Of a stretch of 64,000 nt of DNA, positions 10,760 through 20,061 are shown piece after piece. Within the stretch, counting starts at the first letter, position 1. The number at the start of each line of letters is the position of its first letter. The notes under the pieces are model-generated. The model ran no database searches. It saw only the letters and a list, made by a program, of their open reading frames with translations, and was not told the origin of the DNA. The stretch is from Ferrovibrio sp965278975 (lineage in GTDB: Bacteria > Pseudomonadota > Alphaproteobacteria > Ferrovibrionales > Ferrovibrionaceae). The stretch lies in NCBI RefSeq assembly GCF_965278975.1, contig NZ_OZ257126.1, positions 2,604,001-2,668,000 on the forward strand. Direction: 5' to 3'. A program made the position numbers and the translations under genes.

Positions 10760-11851
10760 ATGATCCGCAAACTCGTTCTTGGCCTAGCCGTTACCGGCCT
10801 TATGGCTGCCGCACCGGCCTTTGCCGCATCCGACGTCTCCAACAGCCCGAGCGTGGCGAACCAGGCGGTGACTTCTGTTGCCGCGCCGATCGCCTCGGCG
10901 CAGACCGCCAGTCTGATCAGCGGCGCCATCTCGGGCGGTGTTGGTGGCGGCTTCACGCCGTCCGGCGGCGGTGGTGGCTTCTCGCCGGGCGGCGGCGGCG
11001 GTGGCTTCTCGCCGAGCGGCGGCACGACGGGCCCGACCAGCTCGCTCAGTGGCCGTGAGACCGGCCGCGCCGGTGGTGCCGGCGACAAGAAGTTCGGCGC
11101 CTGGATGCAGGGCAGCTATGCCTCGATCGAGAATAGCCAGGCTGGCCTGCAGATGGACGGCAACGTCTATAACCTGGTCGGTGGCCTCGACTACAAGCTG
11201 AGCGACCGCGCCCTGATCGGTCTTGCCCTGGGTTATGAGAACCTCGACCTGACCACCACCTTCAACACCGGCACCACCAAGTCGGACGGTCTCTCGATCA
11301 TCCCGTATTTCGGCTTCAAGCTGAATAACACCTGGAGCTTCGATGCTTCGGGCGGCTACGGCATGCTGAACTACGACGTGACCCGCACCAACAACACGAT
11401 CCGCGGCTCCTATGACGCGGAACGCTGGTTCGTTTCCGGCAACCTGAACGGCGCTTACGCCGCCGGTCGCTGGCGCTTCCTGCCCACCGTTGGCGTGATG
11501 TACCTCGAAGAGAAGAGCGACGCCTACACCGAATCGACCGGTGCTGCGGTGGGTACGGCCACCACCAAGCTGGGCCGCCTGTCGTTTGGCGGCAATGTCG
11601 GCTACGCCTTCAACAGCGTGATGCCGTATGTGAAGGTGCTCGGCGAATACGACTTCGAGAAGAACGCGCCGGTGGCCATCGGCAACGGCACCTTCTCGAA
11701 TGACGACAAGCTCGGCGCCCAGCTCGGCCTCGGCATCAACTTCTTCGGCTCGAACTCGATCTCGGGCAATGTGGAAGCCGCCTATCTCACGGCCGGCCGT
11801 CAGGACCTTGATGTCTGGACCGTGCTGGCCCGCCTGCGCACCACCTTCTAA
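10760..11851 (+). CDS. Outer-membrane beta-barrel protein (autotransporter barrel-like) with Gly/Ser-rich N-terminal region
   Basis: 363 residues. A signal peptide (MIRKLVLGLAVTGLMAAAPAFA) leads into a low-complexity region with repeats of GGGGGFSP type (about 60-90). A C-terminal barrel of about 260 residues follows, with alternating strands such as IGLALGYENLDL, FGGNVGYAFN and AQLGLGINFFG. The last residue is Phe, the classic signature of outer-membrane barrels read by the BAM complex. GGGAG lies 8 nt before the ATG, inside the leader hairpin. Followed by its own terminator. The barrel call is solid; whether it carries a passenger, adhesin or structural role cannot be seen. Confidence 0.85.
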   Translation: MIRKLVLGLAVTGLMAAAPAFAASDVSNSPSVANQAVTSVAAPIASAQTASLISGAISGGVGGGFTPSGGGGGFSPGGGGGGFSPSGGTTGPTSSLSGRETGRAGGAGDKKFGAWMQGSYASIENSQAGLQMDGNVYNLVGGLDYKLSDRALIGLALGYENLDLTTTFNTGTTKSDGLSIIPYFGFKLNNTWSFDASGGYGMLNYDVTRTNNTIRGSYDAERWFVSGNLNGAYAAGRWRFLPTVGVMYLEEKSDAYTESTGAAVGTATTKLGRLSFGGNVGYAFNSVMPYVKVLGEYDFEKNAPVAIGNGTFSNDDKLGAQLGLGINFFGSNSISGNVEAAYLTAGRQDLDVWTVLARLRTTF

Positions 11852-11874
11852 GCCACAGGCTTCAGCTTAAAGCG

Positions 11875-11909
11875 AAGGGCCAGACCGCAAGGTCTGGCCC
11901 TTTTGTTTT
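11875..11909 (+). terminator. Intrinsic terminator of the beta-barrel gene
   Basis: Perfect stem GGGCCAGACC / GGTCTGGCCC around a GCAA tetraloop (11877-11900), followed by TTTTGTTTTG. Strong by inspection. Confidence 0.92.
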
Positions 11910-11988
11910 GTTCAAAGCCGCTTATAGAATTTGCGGCTTGTGGCAGGTGGATGTTTCGTCGCCGGCCGTTTTGATCTGAGGAATGGTG

Positions 11989-12864
11989 ATGGCCGGAACC
12001 GGGAAATCGCATCTGCTGGCCTCTGCCCTGCTGCTGCCGCTGCTCGGCGGTTTGCTTGCCGGCTGTGCTGATGGTGGCGGGCTGTTCCAGTCGAATGCCG
12101 CGCGTGCCGATGCGGTGGCGCGCGAGGCCAATCCGCCGCTCACCAAAACCCTGATCAACACCCAGGGTTTCGATATCGTGGCCTATTACCGTCAGGGCGC
12201 ACCGAATGATCCGCGCCTGGCGGTGTTTATCGAGGGCGATGGCGTTGCCTATATCTCGCGCTATCAGCGCGCCTATGACCCGACGCCGGAAAAACCGGTG
12301 GCGCTGCAACTGGCGGCGCGCCATCCGGCGCCGAACATTCTCTATCTGGCGCGTCCGTGCCAGTTCACCGGCGGCAACAAGGCGCGCAATTGCGACTCTG
12401 CCTACTGGACCTCGCACCGTTTTGCGCCGGAAGCGATCACGGCGATGAACCAGGCATTGGATACCTATCTGCGCCATAGCGGCGCGCGCGAGGTGACACT
12501 GTATGGCTATTCCGGCGGTGCCATGGTCGCGCTGCTGCTGGCGGGGCAGCGCCGTGATGTCGCGGCCATGGTGACGGTGGCCGGCATGTTGGACCATCAG
12601 GCCTGGACCAGCCATTTCGGCGATACGCCGCTTTATGGTTCGCGCAACAGCCTGGAAGTGGCCGATGCCTTGCGCCGCCTGCCGCAACGCCATTTCATCG
12701 GCGACCGCGACAAGCAGGTACCGCCCGGCCTGACGGCACCTTTCCTGCGCCGCATCGGCCTGCGGCCGGAAGCCTTCATTACGGAGTTGCGTGATACCGA
12801 TCATGACTGCTGCTGGGCGGATCTATGGCCGCAACTGAGCCGGATGGCGCCGGTGCAGCCGTGA
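11989..12864 (+). CDS. Lipoprotein with alpha/beta-hydrolase fold
   Basis: 291 residues from the ATG at 11989, chosen over the ATG two codons earlier because GAGGA is then six bases away. The lipobox LAGC puts the modified cysteine at Cys26, so the protein should be membrane-anchored outside the cytoplasm. The nucleophile elbow GYSGG (Ser175) is clear, and the DTDHDCCW segment near the C-terminus supplies a candidate catalytic His. The substrate is unknown; it resembles secreted esterase/lipase-like proteins. It may share transcription with the next gene, 13 bp downstream. Confidence 0.75.
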   Translation: MAGTGKSHLLASALLLPLLGGLLAGCADGGGLFQSNAARADAVAREANPPLTKTLINTQGFDIVAYYRQGAPNDPRLAVFIEGDGVAYISRYQRAYDPTPEKPVALQLAARHPAPNILYLARPCQFTGGNKARNCDSAYWTSHRFAPEAITAMNQALDTYLRHSGAREVTLYGYSGGAMVALLLAGQRRDVAAMVTVAGMLDHQAWTSHFGDTPLYGSRNSLEVADALRRLPQRHFIGDRDKQVPPGLTAPFLRRIGLRPEAFITELRDTDHDCCWADLWPQLSRMAPVQP

Positions 12865-12877
12865 ACCGTAGGCAGCC

Positions 12878-14944
12878 ATGAGCAAGCGGCCCGCCAGGCG
12901 GTCGCTGGCTGCCGCAGGCAATCTGTCCGGCGATGTAAGCCGTACCGACCGTATCGCTGCCTATGCGGCCGTGCCGGTATTGTGGCTGGCTCTGGCCGGG
13001 CCGCTTTTCTCATTGCCTGTATTCAAGCGCGGCCTGTGGGAACTGGCCGAACCGATCGTGATTGCGCTGTTTGCCGCGGCCGGGCTGGCGGCATTGCTGC
13101 TGGCGGCATGGCTGGCGGCCGGCGGCAGGCCTTCGCGGCCCGCGCGGCTGCTGGCCCTGCCGGCCTTCCTGCTGGCGGTCTGGCTGCTGGTGAGCGGCCC
13201 TGGCGGCTTCAGCGGAGTGGAATGGCGGCTGCGCCTGCTCGGCGTGCCGCAATCCGGCTTCGGGCCGCTCTGGTATGCCGGCCTCGGCTTGTGGATTCTG
13301 CTGGGTGATCTGGTGCTGCGTCAGCCTCGCGCCTGGCGGCTGGTGCTGTGGGGAGGTTTCGCCGCTTCGGCGGCGACCCTGGTGGTGCTGGGGCTGGATC
13401 GTATCGGGGGTACCTCCACGGTATTCCAGGTGCTGGCCTATTATGCCTGGCTTGGCCTGGCCTTGCCGGCCATGGCCTGGGCGCTGCCGATGCAGGGGCG
13501 GCTGGATATAGCCGAGCGTATCCTGGCCGGCCTGCTCGCCTTTGGCTTGCTGGTGCTCAGTGAGGCCATGACGATGATGGGGGCGGCGGTGATTGGCCTT
13601 GCCCTGGCCCTGCTCTGGTGGCGCTTGCCCCAGGGGGGATTGTTCGGTCTGGCGCGCAGGCCGGCCATGCTGGCGTTGATACTGGCTGGTGCCGCATTGC
13701 TGCCATTGCTTCTGGTCAGCATCCCGTCGCTGGTTGGCGATGTTGCCTCGCTCGAATCCCGTCGCATGGTCTGGCTGATGATGTGGGCGGTGCCCGAGTA
13801 TCAGCCGCTGGCCTGGCTGGTCGGCAATGGCGCCGGCACCATATCCAACACGATGATGTCTCATGTCATCTTCTCCGGCCATCCGCTGTGGCGGGTGGAC
13901 GAATGGGACATGCTGACTTCCAATTACCTGCACGCCCATAACTGGCTGCTGCAGGCGCTGCATGATGGGGGTCTGCCGGCGGTGCTGCTCACGGCATGGC
14001 TGATGCTGCAACTGGTATGGCTGGCAGCGCCGATGCGGCGCGGCATGGCCCTGGGCCTAATGGTGGCCTATCTGCTCTCGCTCGGTCTGTGGTTCGAGTT
14101 GATTTTTGCCGTACCCTACATGGCGCTCGCATGGATCGCTGTGCTGGGGCGGCAGGCGCAGCCGGCAGCGCAGATGCAGGGCGTGCGCAATGCTACATGG
14201 GCGCGAGCGAGTGCTGCCGGTGGCCTTATCCTGCTGGCTGCCGCTTATTTCTGGGGGGCTGTGGTGCAGGAGCGTTTCGCCCGGCAGATCGATCTCCAGC
14301 TTGCCTGGTTCTCGGACCGCGACGAAGCACAGCGCCCGCCGCTGGTGCCGCCACCGCCCTTGCCGGAGGATCCACGCCGCGCCGACATGCAGTTTGCCGA
14401 CTTGATCAATTTCCAGCTGCGGTCGCTGGTTTATCGCCATGAGCCAGGCCAGCCGCCGCCTTACGCCGAGCGCGAAGCGGCGCGCATCACCTGGCTGTTG
14501 CAGATCATTCAGCAGCGTCTGGCTGACACCCTCTCCCCGCTGCTGCCCCTGCATGGTGAGAAGCTGTTTTCCGAGATCATGCTGCGGCCAGGCATGGCGG
14601 CTTATCAGCCGCTGCTGCTGCCGCATATCGGTCTGTGGCGTCAGATCGTCGAGCGCGGCGTAGAACTGGCGCCATGGCGCAGTGATATGGCCTTGGGCTA
14701 CCTGAACTGGACCCTGCAGAATGGCCGTCAGGACCTGACCCGGGAGTTAGCCCAGCGCCTGCGCCGCGCCCGCCCGGAGGACCCTATCGGGCTGTTCTAC
14801 GAGAGCGCGTTGCTGATCTTGCAGCCTGACCTTGAGGCGAAGCGCCGTGGAGCAGAGCTTGCCCGCCGCGCCATGGCTGCCGGGGTTGAGCAATTCTTTG
14901 AACTCAATGACACCTACAAGGCGGCGATAGCCGCCATTAAGTAG
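12878..14944 (+). CDS. O-antigen ligase/polymerase-like polytopic membrane protein
   Basis: 688 residues with about 12 hydrophobic segments in the first 450 residues, then a soluble C-terminal region of about 230 residues with helical, repeat-like composition. The segment SNYLHAHNWLLQALHDGG matches the periplasmic His-containing loop of Wzy/O-antigen ligase (WaaL) family proteins. These join or transfer polysaccharide chains in the periplasm. Next to a glycosyltransferase and other envelope genes, which supports a surface-polysaccharide role. Polymerase and ligase cannot be told apart by eye. The long C-terminal tail is unusual. Confidence 0.75.
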   Translation: MSKRPARRSLAAAGNLSGDVSRTDRIAAYAAVPVLWLALAGPLFSLPVFKRGLWELAEPIVIALFAAAGLAALLLAAWLAAGGRPSRPARLLALPAFLLAVWLLVSGPGGFSGVEWRLRLLGVPQSGFGPLWYAGLGLWILLGDLVLRQPRAWRLVLWGGFAASAATLVVLGLDRIGGTSTVFQVLAYYAWLGLALPAMAWALPMQGRLDIAERILAGLLAFGLLVLSEAMTMMGAAVIGLALALLWWRLPQGGLFGLARRPAMLALILAGAALLPLLLVSIPSLVGDVASLESRRMVWLMMWAVPEYQPLAWLVGNGAGTISNTMMSHVIFSGHPLWRVDEWDMLTSNYLHAHNWLLQALHDGGLPAVLLTAWLMLQLVWLAAPMRRGMALGLMVAYLLSLGLWFELIFAVPYMALAWIAVLGRQAQPAAQMQGVRNATWARASAAGGLILLAAAYFWGAVVQERFARQIDLQLAWFSDRDEAQRPPLVPPPPLPEDPRRADMQFADLINFQLRSLVYRHEPGQPPPYAEREAARITWLLQIIQQRLADTLSPLLPLHGEKLFSEIMLRPGMAAYQPLLLPHIGLWRQIVERGVELAPWRSDMALGYLNWTLQNGRQDLTRELAQRLRRARPEDPIGLFYESALLILQPDLEAKRRGAELARRAMAAGVEQFFELNDTYKAAIAAIK

Positions 14945-15009
14945 TTTGTCGGTTCGACAAGGCGGCGGAATTCGGGTATTCAGCCGGTTTCAGCCCTCTG
15001 GAGCTTCGT

Positions 15010-15963
15010 GTGTCCGAATTGCCGTCATCCTTGCCGAACGACTTGAGCACGCCGCTGGCGCGCCGCGTCTCGGCGGTGACAGTCAGCTATTACACCGGCC
15101 CGGTGCTATGGGAGAATATCGCCTCGCAATTGGCCCAGCCGGAACTGGTGGAACTGATCCTGGTGGACAATGGCAATACGGCGGAAACGCGCCAGCGCCT
15201 GGCGGCGATGGCCGCAGTGGAGCCGCGCCTGAGGCTGGTGCGCACAAAACGCAATCTCGGATTTGCCTCAGGCTGCAATTTCGGCGCGGCACAGGCGCAG
15301 AGCGACTATCTCGTGTTCGTCAATCCCGATTGCGTGCTGCATCCGGATACCTTCGGCCGCATTCTTGATGTTTTCGCGCGGGAGCATGGCGTCTGGCTTT
15401 GTGGCGGGCATCTGGAGCATCCCGATGGCCGCGAGCAGCGTGGCGGGCGGCGTGAAATCCTCACGCCCTGGCGTGCGATGATGGAGTTGCTGCGGCTCGA
15501 CCGGCTGTTTCCCGATCACCCGTATTTCCGCCGTCTGCACCGCTATGACAGCGAAGCCGAGTATGGCATTGCCGAGGTGCCGACGGTATCAGGCGCCTTC
15601 ATGATGATTCCACGCCGCTACTATGAGCAGCTCGGCGGCATGGACGATCACATGTTCCTGCATTGCGACGATATCGATCTGTGTATCCGCGTCGGCCAGA
15701 TGGGCGGGCGCGTGCTCTATGCCGGCCATGTGCCAATCCCGCACCATCTTTCGACCTCGGATGTTTCGCGGGTCTTTGTCGAATGGCACAAGACGCGCAG
15801 TACCAGCTATTATTTCGTCAAGCATTTCCACACCAGCTACCCGCACTGGTTCCTGTCGCTGGTGTCCACGCTGCTGTGGCTGCGTTTCGGCGCGCTTGGC
15901 CTGCTGCGGCTGCCGGGCGATCTGCCGGGCATGCTGCGCCGTGCCCTGAGGCGTGATTCCTAG
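15010..15963 (+). CDS. Glycosyltransferase family 2 (rhamnosyltransferase-like)
   Basis: 317 residues starting at GTG 15010 with GGAG just upstream. GT2 (GT-A fold) features: AVTVSYYTG and LILVDNGNT nucleotide-binding strands, KRNLGFASGCNFGAA, and FVNPDC (104-108) in the place of the metal-binding DxD. A C-terminal part with DDIDLCIRVGQMGGRVLY is typical of WbbL-like rhamnosyltransferases, and there is a hydrophobic C-terminal segment. It adds a sugar from a nucleotide donor to a lipid-linked or polysaccharide acceptor on the cytoplasmic side. Donor and acceptor are unknown. Follows the ligase/polymerase-like gene. Confidence 0.85.
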   Translation: MSELPSSLPNDLSTPLARRVSAVTVSYYTGPVLWENIASQLAQPELVELILVDNGNTAETRQRLAAMAAVEPRLRLVRTKRNLGFASGCNFGAAQAQSDYLVFVNPDCVLHPDTFGRILDVFAREHGVWLCGGHLEHPDGREQRGGRREILTPWRAMMELLRLDRLFPDHPYFRRLHRYDSEAEYGIAEVPTVSGAFMMIPRRYYEQLGGMDDHMFLHCDDIDLCIRVGQMGGRVLYAGHVPIPHHLSTSDVSRVFVEWHKTRSTSYYFVKHFHTSYPHWFLSLVSTLLWLRFGALGLLRLPGDLPGMLRRALRRDS

Positions 15964-16030
15964 GCCGCTTTGGTGCCGTGAAGCCATGCCGGATGTAACA
16001 ATCCAGCATGGCATGGGGATGGCTGGGGCC

Positions 16031-16243
16031 TTACTTCTTTGGCGCCTGTTCCTTGGCCTTGTCCTCGGCGGGCTTGATCATATCCTGCGCTGCCTGGGAT
16101 GCGGCGCCGCTCTGCTGTTGGGTAATGACCGGTGCGACAACTGGCGCGACGACCTGGCCGGCTGTCTGCGCATGGGCATTGCTCGTGACCGCGCTGCCGA
16201 GCAGCAGCAGGCCCGCGGCTAAAGTGAGAATGTTAAACTTCAT
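16031..16243 (-). CDS. Small secreted protein, 70 residues, unknown function
   Basis: An excellent AGGAGGG site lies five bases before the ATG at 16243, so the gene is real although short. A signal peptide (MKFNILTLAAGLLLLGSAV, cleavage after AHA) leads to a mature part of about 45 residues with VVAPVVAPV, a Gln run and a Lys/Glu-rich tail ending EQAPKK. No family recognised. It is transcribed against its neighbours and may be a periplasmic or envelope-associated peptide. Confidence 0.65.
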   Translation of the reverse strand: MKFNILTLAAGLLLLGSAVTSNAHAQTAGQVVAPVVAPVITQQQSGAASQAAQDMIKPAEDKAKEQAPKK

Positions 16244-16311
16244 GGCGCCCTCCTGTAGAGCTTGTAACCTGTAGATCTTATATCATCTGGGTGGGAATGG
16301 CTGGGGATTCA

Positions 16312-17679
16312 ATGGTGCGGATGGGGCGGGGTGTTTGCATCTACAGGTGGTGTGCAAGTCTGGGGTTCAGGCCCGCCTTGGCGCTACTGCTTGCGCTGAC
16401 TCTCGCTGCTTGCCAGGCACAGACCATTCCGGATGATCCGCCGGCGACCGCACAGCAGATGGTGCATCGCGATGGCGTGCCGCATACCGATGCCCAGGGC
16501 CACCTGCGTCGCGGCTACGATCCGGTCCGGTCCTTCTTTCCTATCGGCGTCTATCACGCAGTGAATGGCGAGGCCTTCGGTCAGCGGCATGACCTTGATC
16601 GCTTCAAGGAGGCCGGTTTCAACACCGTGCATCTCTGGCCGGAGCAGAATATCGATGCCGCCCTGGATGCGGCCGAGCGGCTGGGGTTGCAGGCGATTGT
16701 GCAGCAGCCTGATGAGGGGTTGGTGCGGCGCCGCTGGCAAAGCCCGGCAATCCTGGCCTGGATGCTGGAGGACGAGCCGAGCCAGTTCATCGCTTCGGCC
16801 AAGCTGCCAGAGCGGCAGGCCGCCTTCGATGCCAGGGAGGCGCATTTCAAGAGCTTTGACTCAGAGCGCGCCAGTCTGATCGTTGATGGCCCCGGTATCG
16901 CGGTCAATCAATACTGGAACTGGCGCAGCTGGTTGCTGAAAGGCGATATCGCCGCGCATTTCAATTATCCCTTCGCCCATGTGCTTGACCCGGTGCAGGA
17001 TATCGAGCGGGTGGCCCGATCCGTCTCGCGCGCGGTGCGATTCACCGATGGGCGCAAGCCGGTCTGGTATATCTCGCAGGCCTTTGCTCATCCGGGACGC
17101 ACCTGGTACATGCCGGATGCCGAACAGCTTCGCGCACTGGTCTATACTGCTCTGGTGCATGGTGCCACCGGCGTGATCCATTTCGCTTATGACAGCCATG
17201 GCACGCGCGATGGCGATGTACTCGGCTTCAGCCCGTCGCCGGTTGCCAGTTATGGCGATGTGCCTGATTACGACAACAGCAAGCGGCCGCCGCTGGTGGC
17301 AACACCGCAGCAATTGCGTCAGTCGCAGGCGATGTGGCGGCAGGTGGCGGCATTGAACCGTGAACTGGCCCTGATCGGCCCGAGCCTGCTGCAGCCGACC
17401 GCCGCACTTTCCTGCAATGTGAAGGCCGATGGTCCCTATCGTCGCAGCCAGCCGATCCGCCTGTTGGCCAAGCCGGCCGGCAACGGTGAACTATTGCTGA
17501 TCGCGGTGAATATCGAGAATCTTGACCTTGCGGTCGAAATTACCTGTGACCGTGCCATCGCCATGCTGTCGCCATTCTTGCCGGGTGCAATACCGGAGAT
17601 GACCCTGGCCGCGCCGAACCTGATCCGTGACCGCTTCACGCCTTTCGGTGTGCGGCTCTATCGCCTGCGGCTGGCATGA
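16312..17679 (+). CDS. Predicted lipoprotein with glycoside-hydrolase-like TIM barrel
   Basis: 455 residues from the ATG at 16312, preferred for the GGGGA five bases upstream; GTG 16291 and ATG 16297 are possible longer starts. The hydrophobic stretch ends in the lipobox LAAC (Cys34). The body begins FFPIGVYHAVNG and contains AGFNTVHLWPEQN, WMLEDEPSQF and the later strand GRKPVWYISQAF, a pattern of beta/alpha-barrel glycosidases acting on polysaccharide. DEP could supply an acidic residue, but no catalytic pair is proven. The stop overlaps the next start (ATGA), so it is coupled to the VanZ-like gene. Confidence 0.6.
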   Translation: MVRMGRGVCIYRWCASLGFRPALALLLALTLAACQAQTIPDDPPATAQQMVHRDGVPHTDAQGHLRRGYDPVRSFFPIGVYHAVNGEAFGQRHDLDRFKEAGFNTVHLWPEQNIDAALDAAERLGLQAIVQQPDEGLVRRRWQSPAILAWMLEDEPSQFIASAKLPERQAAFDAREAHFKSFDSERASLIVDGPGIAVNQYWNWRSWLLKGDIAAHFNYPFAHVLDPVQDIERVARSVSRAVRFTDGRKPVWYISQAFAHPGRTWYMPDAEQLRALVYTALVHGATGVIHFAYDSHGTRDGDVLGFSPSPVASYGDVPDYDNSKRPPLVATPQQLRQSQAMWRQVAALNRELALIGPSLLQPTAALSCNVKADGPYRRSQPIRLLAKPAGNGELLLIAVNIENLDLAVEITCDRAIAMLSPFLPGAIPEMTLAAPNLIRDRFTPFGVRLYRLRLA

Positions 17680-18488
17680 CGACATTGGCCGGCAATTCTC
17701 CAAGCGACCGGGTCGCGCTCGCCTGCTGGCCATTGGCGGTCGTGCTGCTGCTGGCCTTCGTCAATGCCTTTCCCGCATGGCAGGCGTTGAGCACGGAACT
17801 GGCGGGCCATGCCAGCGGATTGCCTTTTGTGGTGCTGCTAGCCGTGCTGTTGCCGCTGGCCTTGCTGGCTTGGCGCCGCAGGCCCTGGGATTGGCGCCTG
17901 CTGCTGGCCGGCCTTGCCTGTGCTGTGCTTGGCTTGCTCGCCACCGATCCGGCGTTTCCGGCAAAGCGGATTCATGTGGCGGAATATGCAGTCTTGGTAC
18001 TGGTGCTGCGCCGCGCGCTCTGTCCCTGGTTCGCCGGCTGGCCGCTCACCCTGATCGCCGCGTTGCTCGGGCTGTTCGCCGGCATGCATGACGAGATGCT
18101 GCAAGGCCTGCTGCCGAGCCGTAGCTATGGTCTGCGTGATATTGGCGTCGATGGCCTGGGCGCATTGGCTGGTGCGTTGCTTGGCCAGGGCCTGGGACTG
18201 GCAACAGGGAATGGCGCAGCCAGACTCTCCTGGCGCCAGGCCTGCCTGCCGGCGCTGCCGCTCGGCTTTGGCCTTGCCCTGCTGCTGCTGCCGCTGGAGC
18301 GTCTTGCCGGTTATCCGGTGCCGCCCTGGAGCATCGCGCCGCTGCTAGCGGGTTGCGCGGCGCTCTTGCTGCTGCCGCCTGCCACGGATATGGCGGCCCG
18401 CCGGCTGCATCTGCTGATCCTGCTGTTCACCGCGCCGCTGGCGCTCTATCCGTTGCTGAGCCATGTTCCGCCGCTGGTTTTTCGCTAG
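17676..18488 (+). CDS. VanZ-like family membrane protein
   Basis: 270 residues with about eight hydrophobic helices. The VanZ signature is visible in the middle: KRIHVAEYAVLVLVLRRAL, then GMHDEMLQGLLPSR, then LRDIGVDGLGALAGALLG. VanZ-like proteins are poorly understood membrane proteins; the namesake affects teicoplanin resistance. Here the gene overlaps both neighbours, by four bases with the lipoprotein gene and by 26 with the sulfatase-fold gene, so the three are very likely co-translated. Confidence 0.8.
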   Translation: MTTLAGNSPSDRVALACWPLAVVLLLAFVNAFPAWQALSTELAGHASGLPFVVLLAVLLPLALLAWRRRPWDWRLLLAGLACAVLGLLATDPAFPAKRIHVAEYAVLVLVLRRALCPWFAGWPLTLIAALLGLFAGMHDEMLQGLLPSRSYGLRDIGVDGLGALAGALLGQGLGLATGNGAARLSWRQACLPALPLGFGLALLLLPLERLAGYPVPPWSIAPLLAGCAALLLLPPATDMAARRLHLLILLFTAPLALYPLLSHVPPLVFR

Positions 18489-20061
18489 CCTGTTCGGCCT
18501 CGCCGCACTTGCCACCGCCACCACTGCCTGGTGGCCGGGTGCGGCGCCACGGCGCAATGTCATCTTGTTGACGGTGGAGAGTACGCGCTTCGACATGGTG
18601 CGGCCCGAGATCGCGCCGCATGTCTTCGAGGCCGCGAAACAAGCGCTGCGCTTCCAGCAGCATCGCGCCATATCGGCCTGGACGGCGCCGAATGCCGTGG
18701 CTCTGCTCACCGGCCTTGATGCCTATGAACAGGGAATCCATGCCGCCGGCGACACCGTGCCGCGCGACCGCGAATTGCCATTGCAGGCCTTGAGCCGCCT
18801 GGGCTGGCGTGTCACCGGCCTGCAGGCCTTCATGCATATCGAGCAGTTCCAGCATCTTGGATTGCTGCTGGAGCCGACAACTGCGCCACTGCCCTGGCTG
18901 GCCGAGCGTGTGCTCGACCGCCAGCCGTTTTTCCTCTGGTACCACTATCTCGAAACCCATCTGCCCTATGCGCCGAGTCCGGCATTCGAGCCGGATTGGC
19001 GCAAATTGCTGCCGCCGGGTGATGCGGCCGCCGTGGCCCGTCTCCGGGCGGTGAATACGCAGCCGGCGATTCCCGCCGGCAGTGTCGATTTCCAGCCTTC
19101 CGACCGTGCCGCCATCGTGGCGCTGCATGAGGCGACCTGGCACGAATTCGATGCCTGGTTCGCAGCTTTCTGGCAGTTCTTCCAGGCCAGCGGGCTGGCT
19201 CAGGATACCATCCTGGTACTCACCGCCGATCATGGCGAGGAACATCTCGAACGTGGCCTGGTGGGCCATGCCTCCACCACGCATCGCGGTCAATTGCATG
19301 AGGAGATCGTGCGCCTGCCGCTGTTCGTCTGGCTGCCGCCGGATATGGCGCAGCCGCCGCGTGATCTGGCCTATGTCACCGATCATCGCGGCGTGATGCC
19401 GAGCCTGATGGCCTGGCTTGGGCTGGATGCACGGCCGCCGCCGTTGCTTGATGCGACACCAAAGCCCTGGCGGGCGCTGACCAGCGAAGCCGGTTTCGCC
19501 GAACCGGACCCTGCGGATGTGCAGGCTTTCGTTGCGGCGCGCATGGAAGGCGAATGGAAGCGGATCGAGCGCCGTGTTGCCGGTGACGTGATTGCGGCAG
19601 AGTTGTTTCACCTGCCGAGCGATCCGGGCGAAATCCGTAACCGCCTCGCCGACGAGCCAGAGATTGCGGCCCGGCTGGCCGCACCGATGCAGCATGATTT
19701 TGAAGCCCGCCGGATCGATCTGCGCAAGGCGGGTGAGGCTTCCGCCGGGCCTGCGCCGCGCTGGCGCCAGCCTGCTTCCAGCCGCGCCTTGCGCTATGCT
19801 GATCTGGCCGATGGCGTGAAGCTGGCCTGGAGCGGCGATCCGGCAGGTCGCTATGTGCTGGAATACGAAGCCGGCGAGGGCGGTGCGCTCAGCCTCAAGG
19901 GGCGGTTGGATGTCGAGGGGCTGGAAAAGGATTTCGGCCGCATCGATGAAACCTATTGGCGCAATTATGTATTGCCCTACGGCCGGGTAAGGCTGCGGAT
20001 CGGCCTGGCGGGACGGGCTGATGCCTGGAGCGAGTGGATCGAGGTGAGGGCTTTGCCATGA
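18463..20061 (+). CDS. Membrane-anchored sulfatase / alkaline-phosphatase-superfamily enzyme
   Basis: 532 residues. An N-terminal transmembrane anchor (about 5-24) precedes a sulfatase fold: NVILLTVESTRFD (32-44) for the first metal ligands, SAWTAPNAVALLTG (71-84) as the nucleophile region, and TADHGEE (254-260) for the second metal-ligand set. The nucleophile position holds Thr74 instead of the Cys or Ser that formylglycine sulfatases need. That fits the LtaS/EptA-like phospho-transferase branch or a WT-P type sulfatase. The C-terminal 130 residues look like a separate beta-rich domain. Probably acts on surface glycan or lipid. The start lies within the VanZ-like gene; the stop overlaps the next gene (ATGA). 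Confidence 0.75.
   Translation: MFRRWFFASLFGLAALATATTAWWPGAAPRRNVILLTVESTRFDMVRPEIAPHVFEAAKQALRFQQHRAISAWTAPNAVALLTGLDAYEQGIHAAGDTVPRDRELPLQALSRLGWRVTGLQAFMHIEQFQHLGLLLEPTTAPLPWLAERVLDRQPFFLWYHYLETHLPYAPSPAFEPDWRKLLPPGDAAAVARLRAVNTQPAIPAGSVDFQPSDRAAIVALHEATWHEFDAWFAAFWQFFQASGLAQDTILVLTADHGEEHLERGLVGHASTTHRGQLHEEIVRLPLFVWLPPDMAQPPRDLAYVTDHRGVMPSLMAWLGLDARPPPLLDATPKPWRALTSEAGFAEPDPADVQAFVAARMEGEWKRIERRVAGDVIAAELFHLPSDPGEIRNRLADEPEIAARLAAPMQHDFEARRIDLRKAGEASAGPAPRWRQPASSRALRYADLADGVKLAWSGDPAGRYVLEYEAGEGGALSLKGRLDVEGLEKDFGRIDETYWRNYVLPYGRVRLRIGLAGRADAWSEWIEVRALP

Noticed and set aside
15983..16012. Stem GCCATGC/GCATGGC between the GT2 gene and the small secreted protein gene as a terminator
   Set aside because: The loop is long (about 16 nt) and no T-run follows on either strand, so I do not list it as a terminator.
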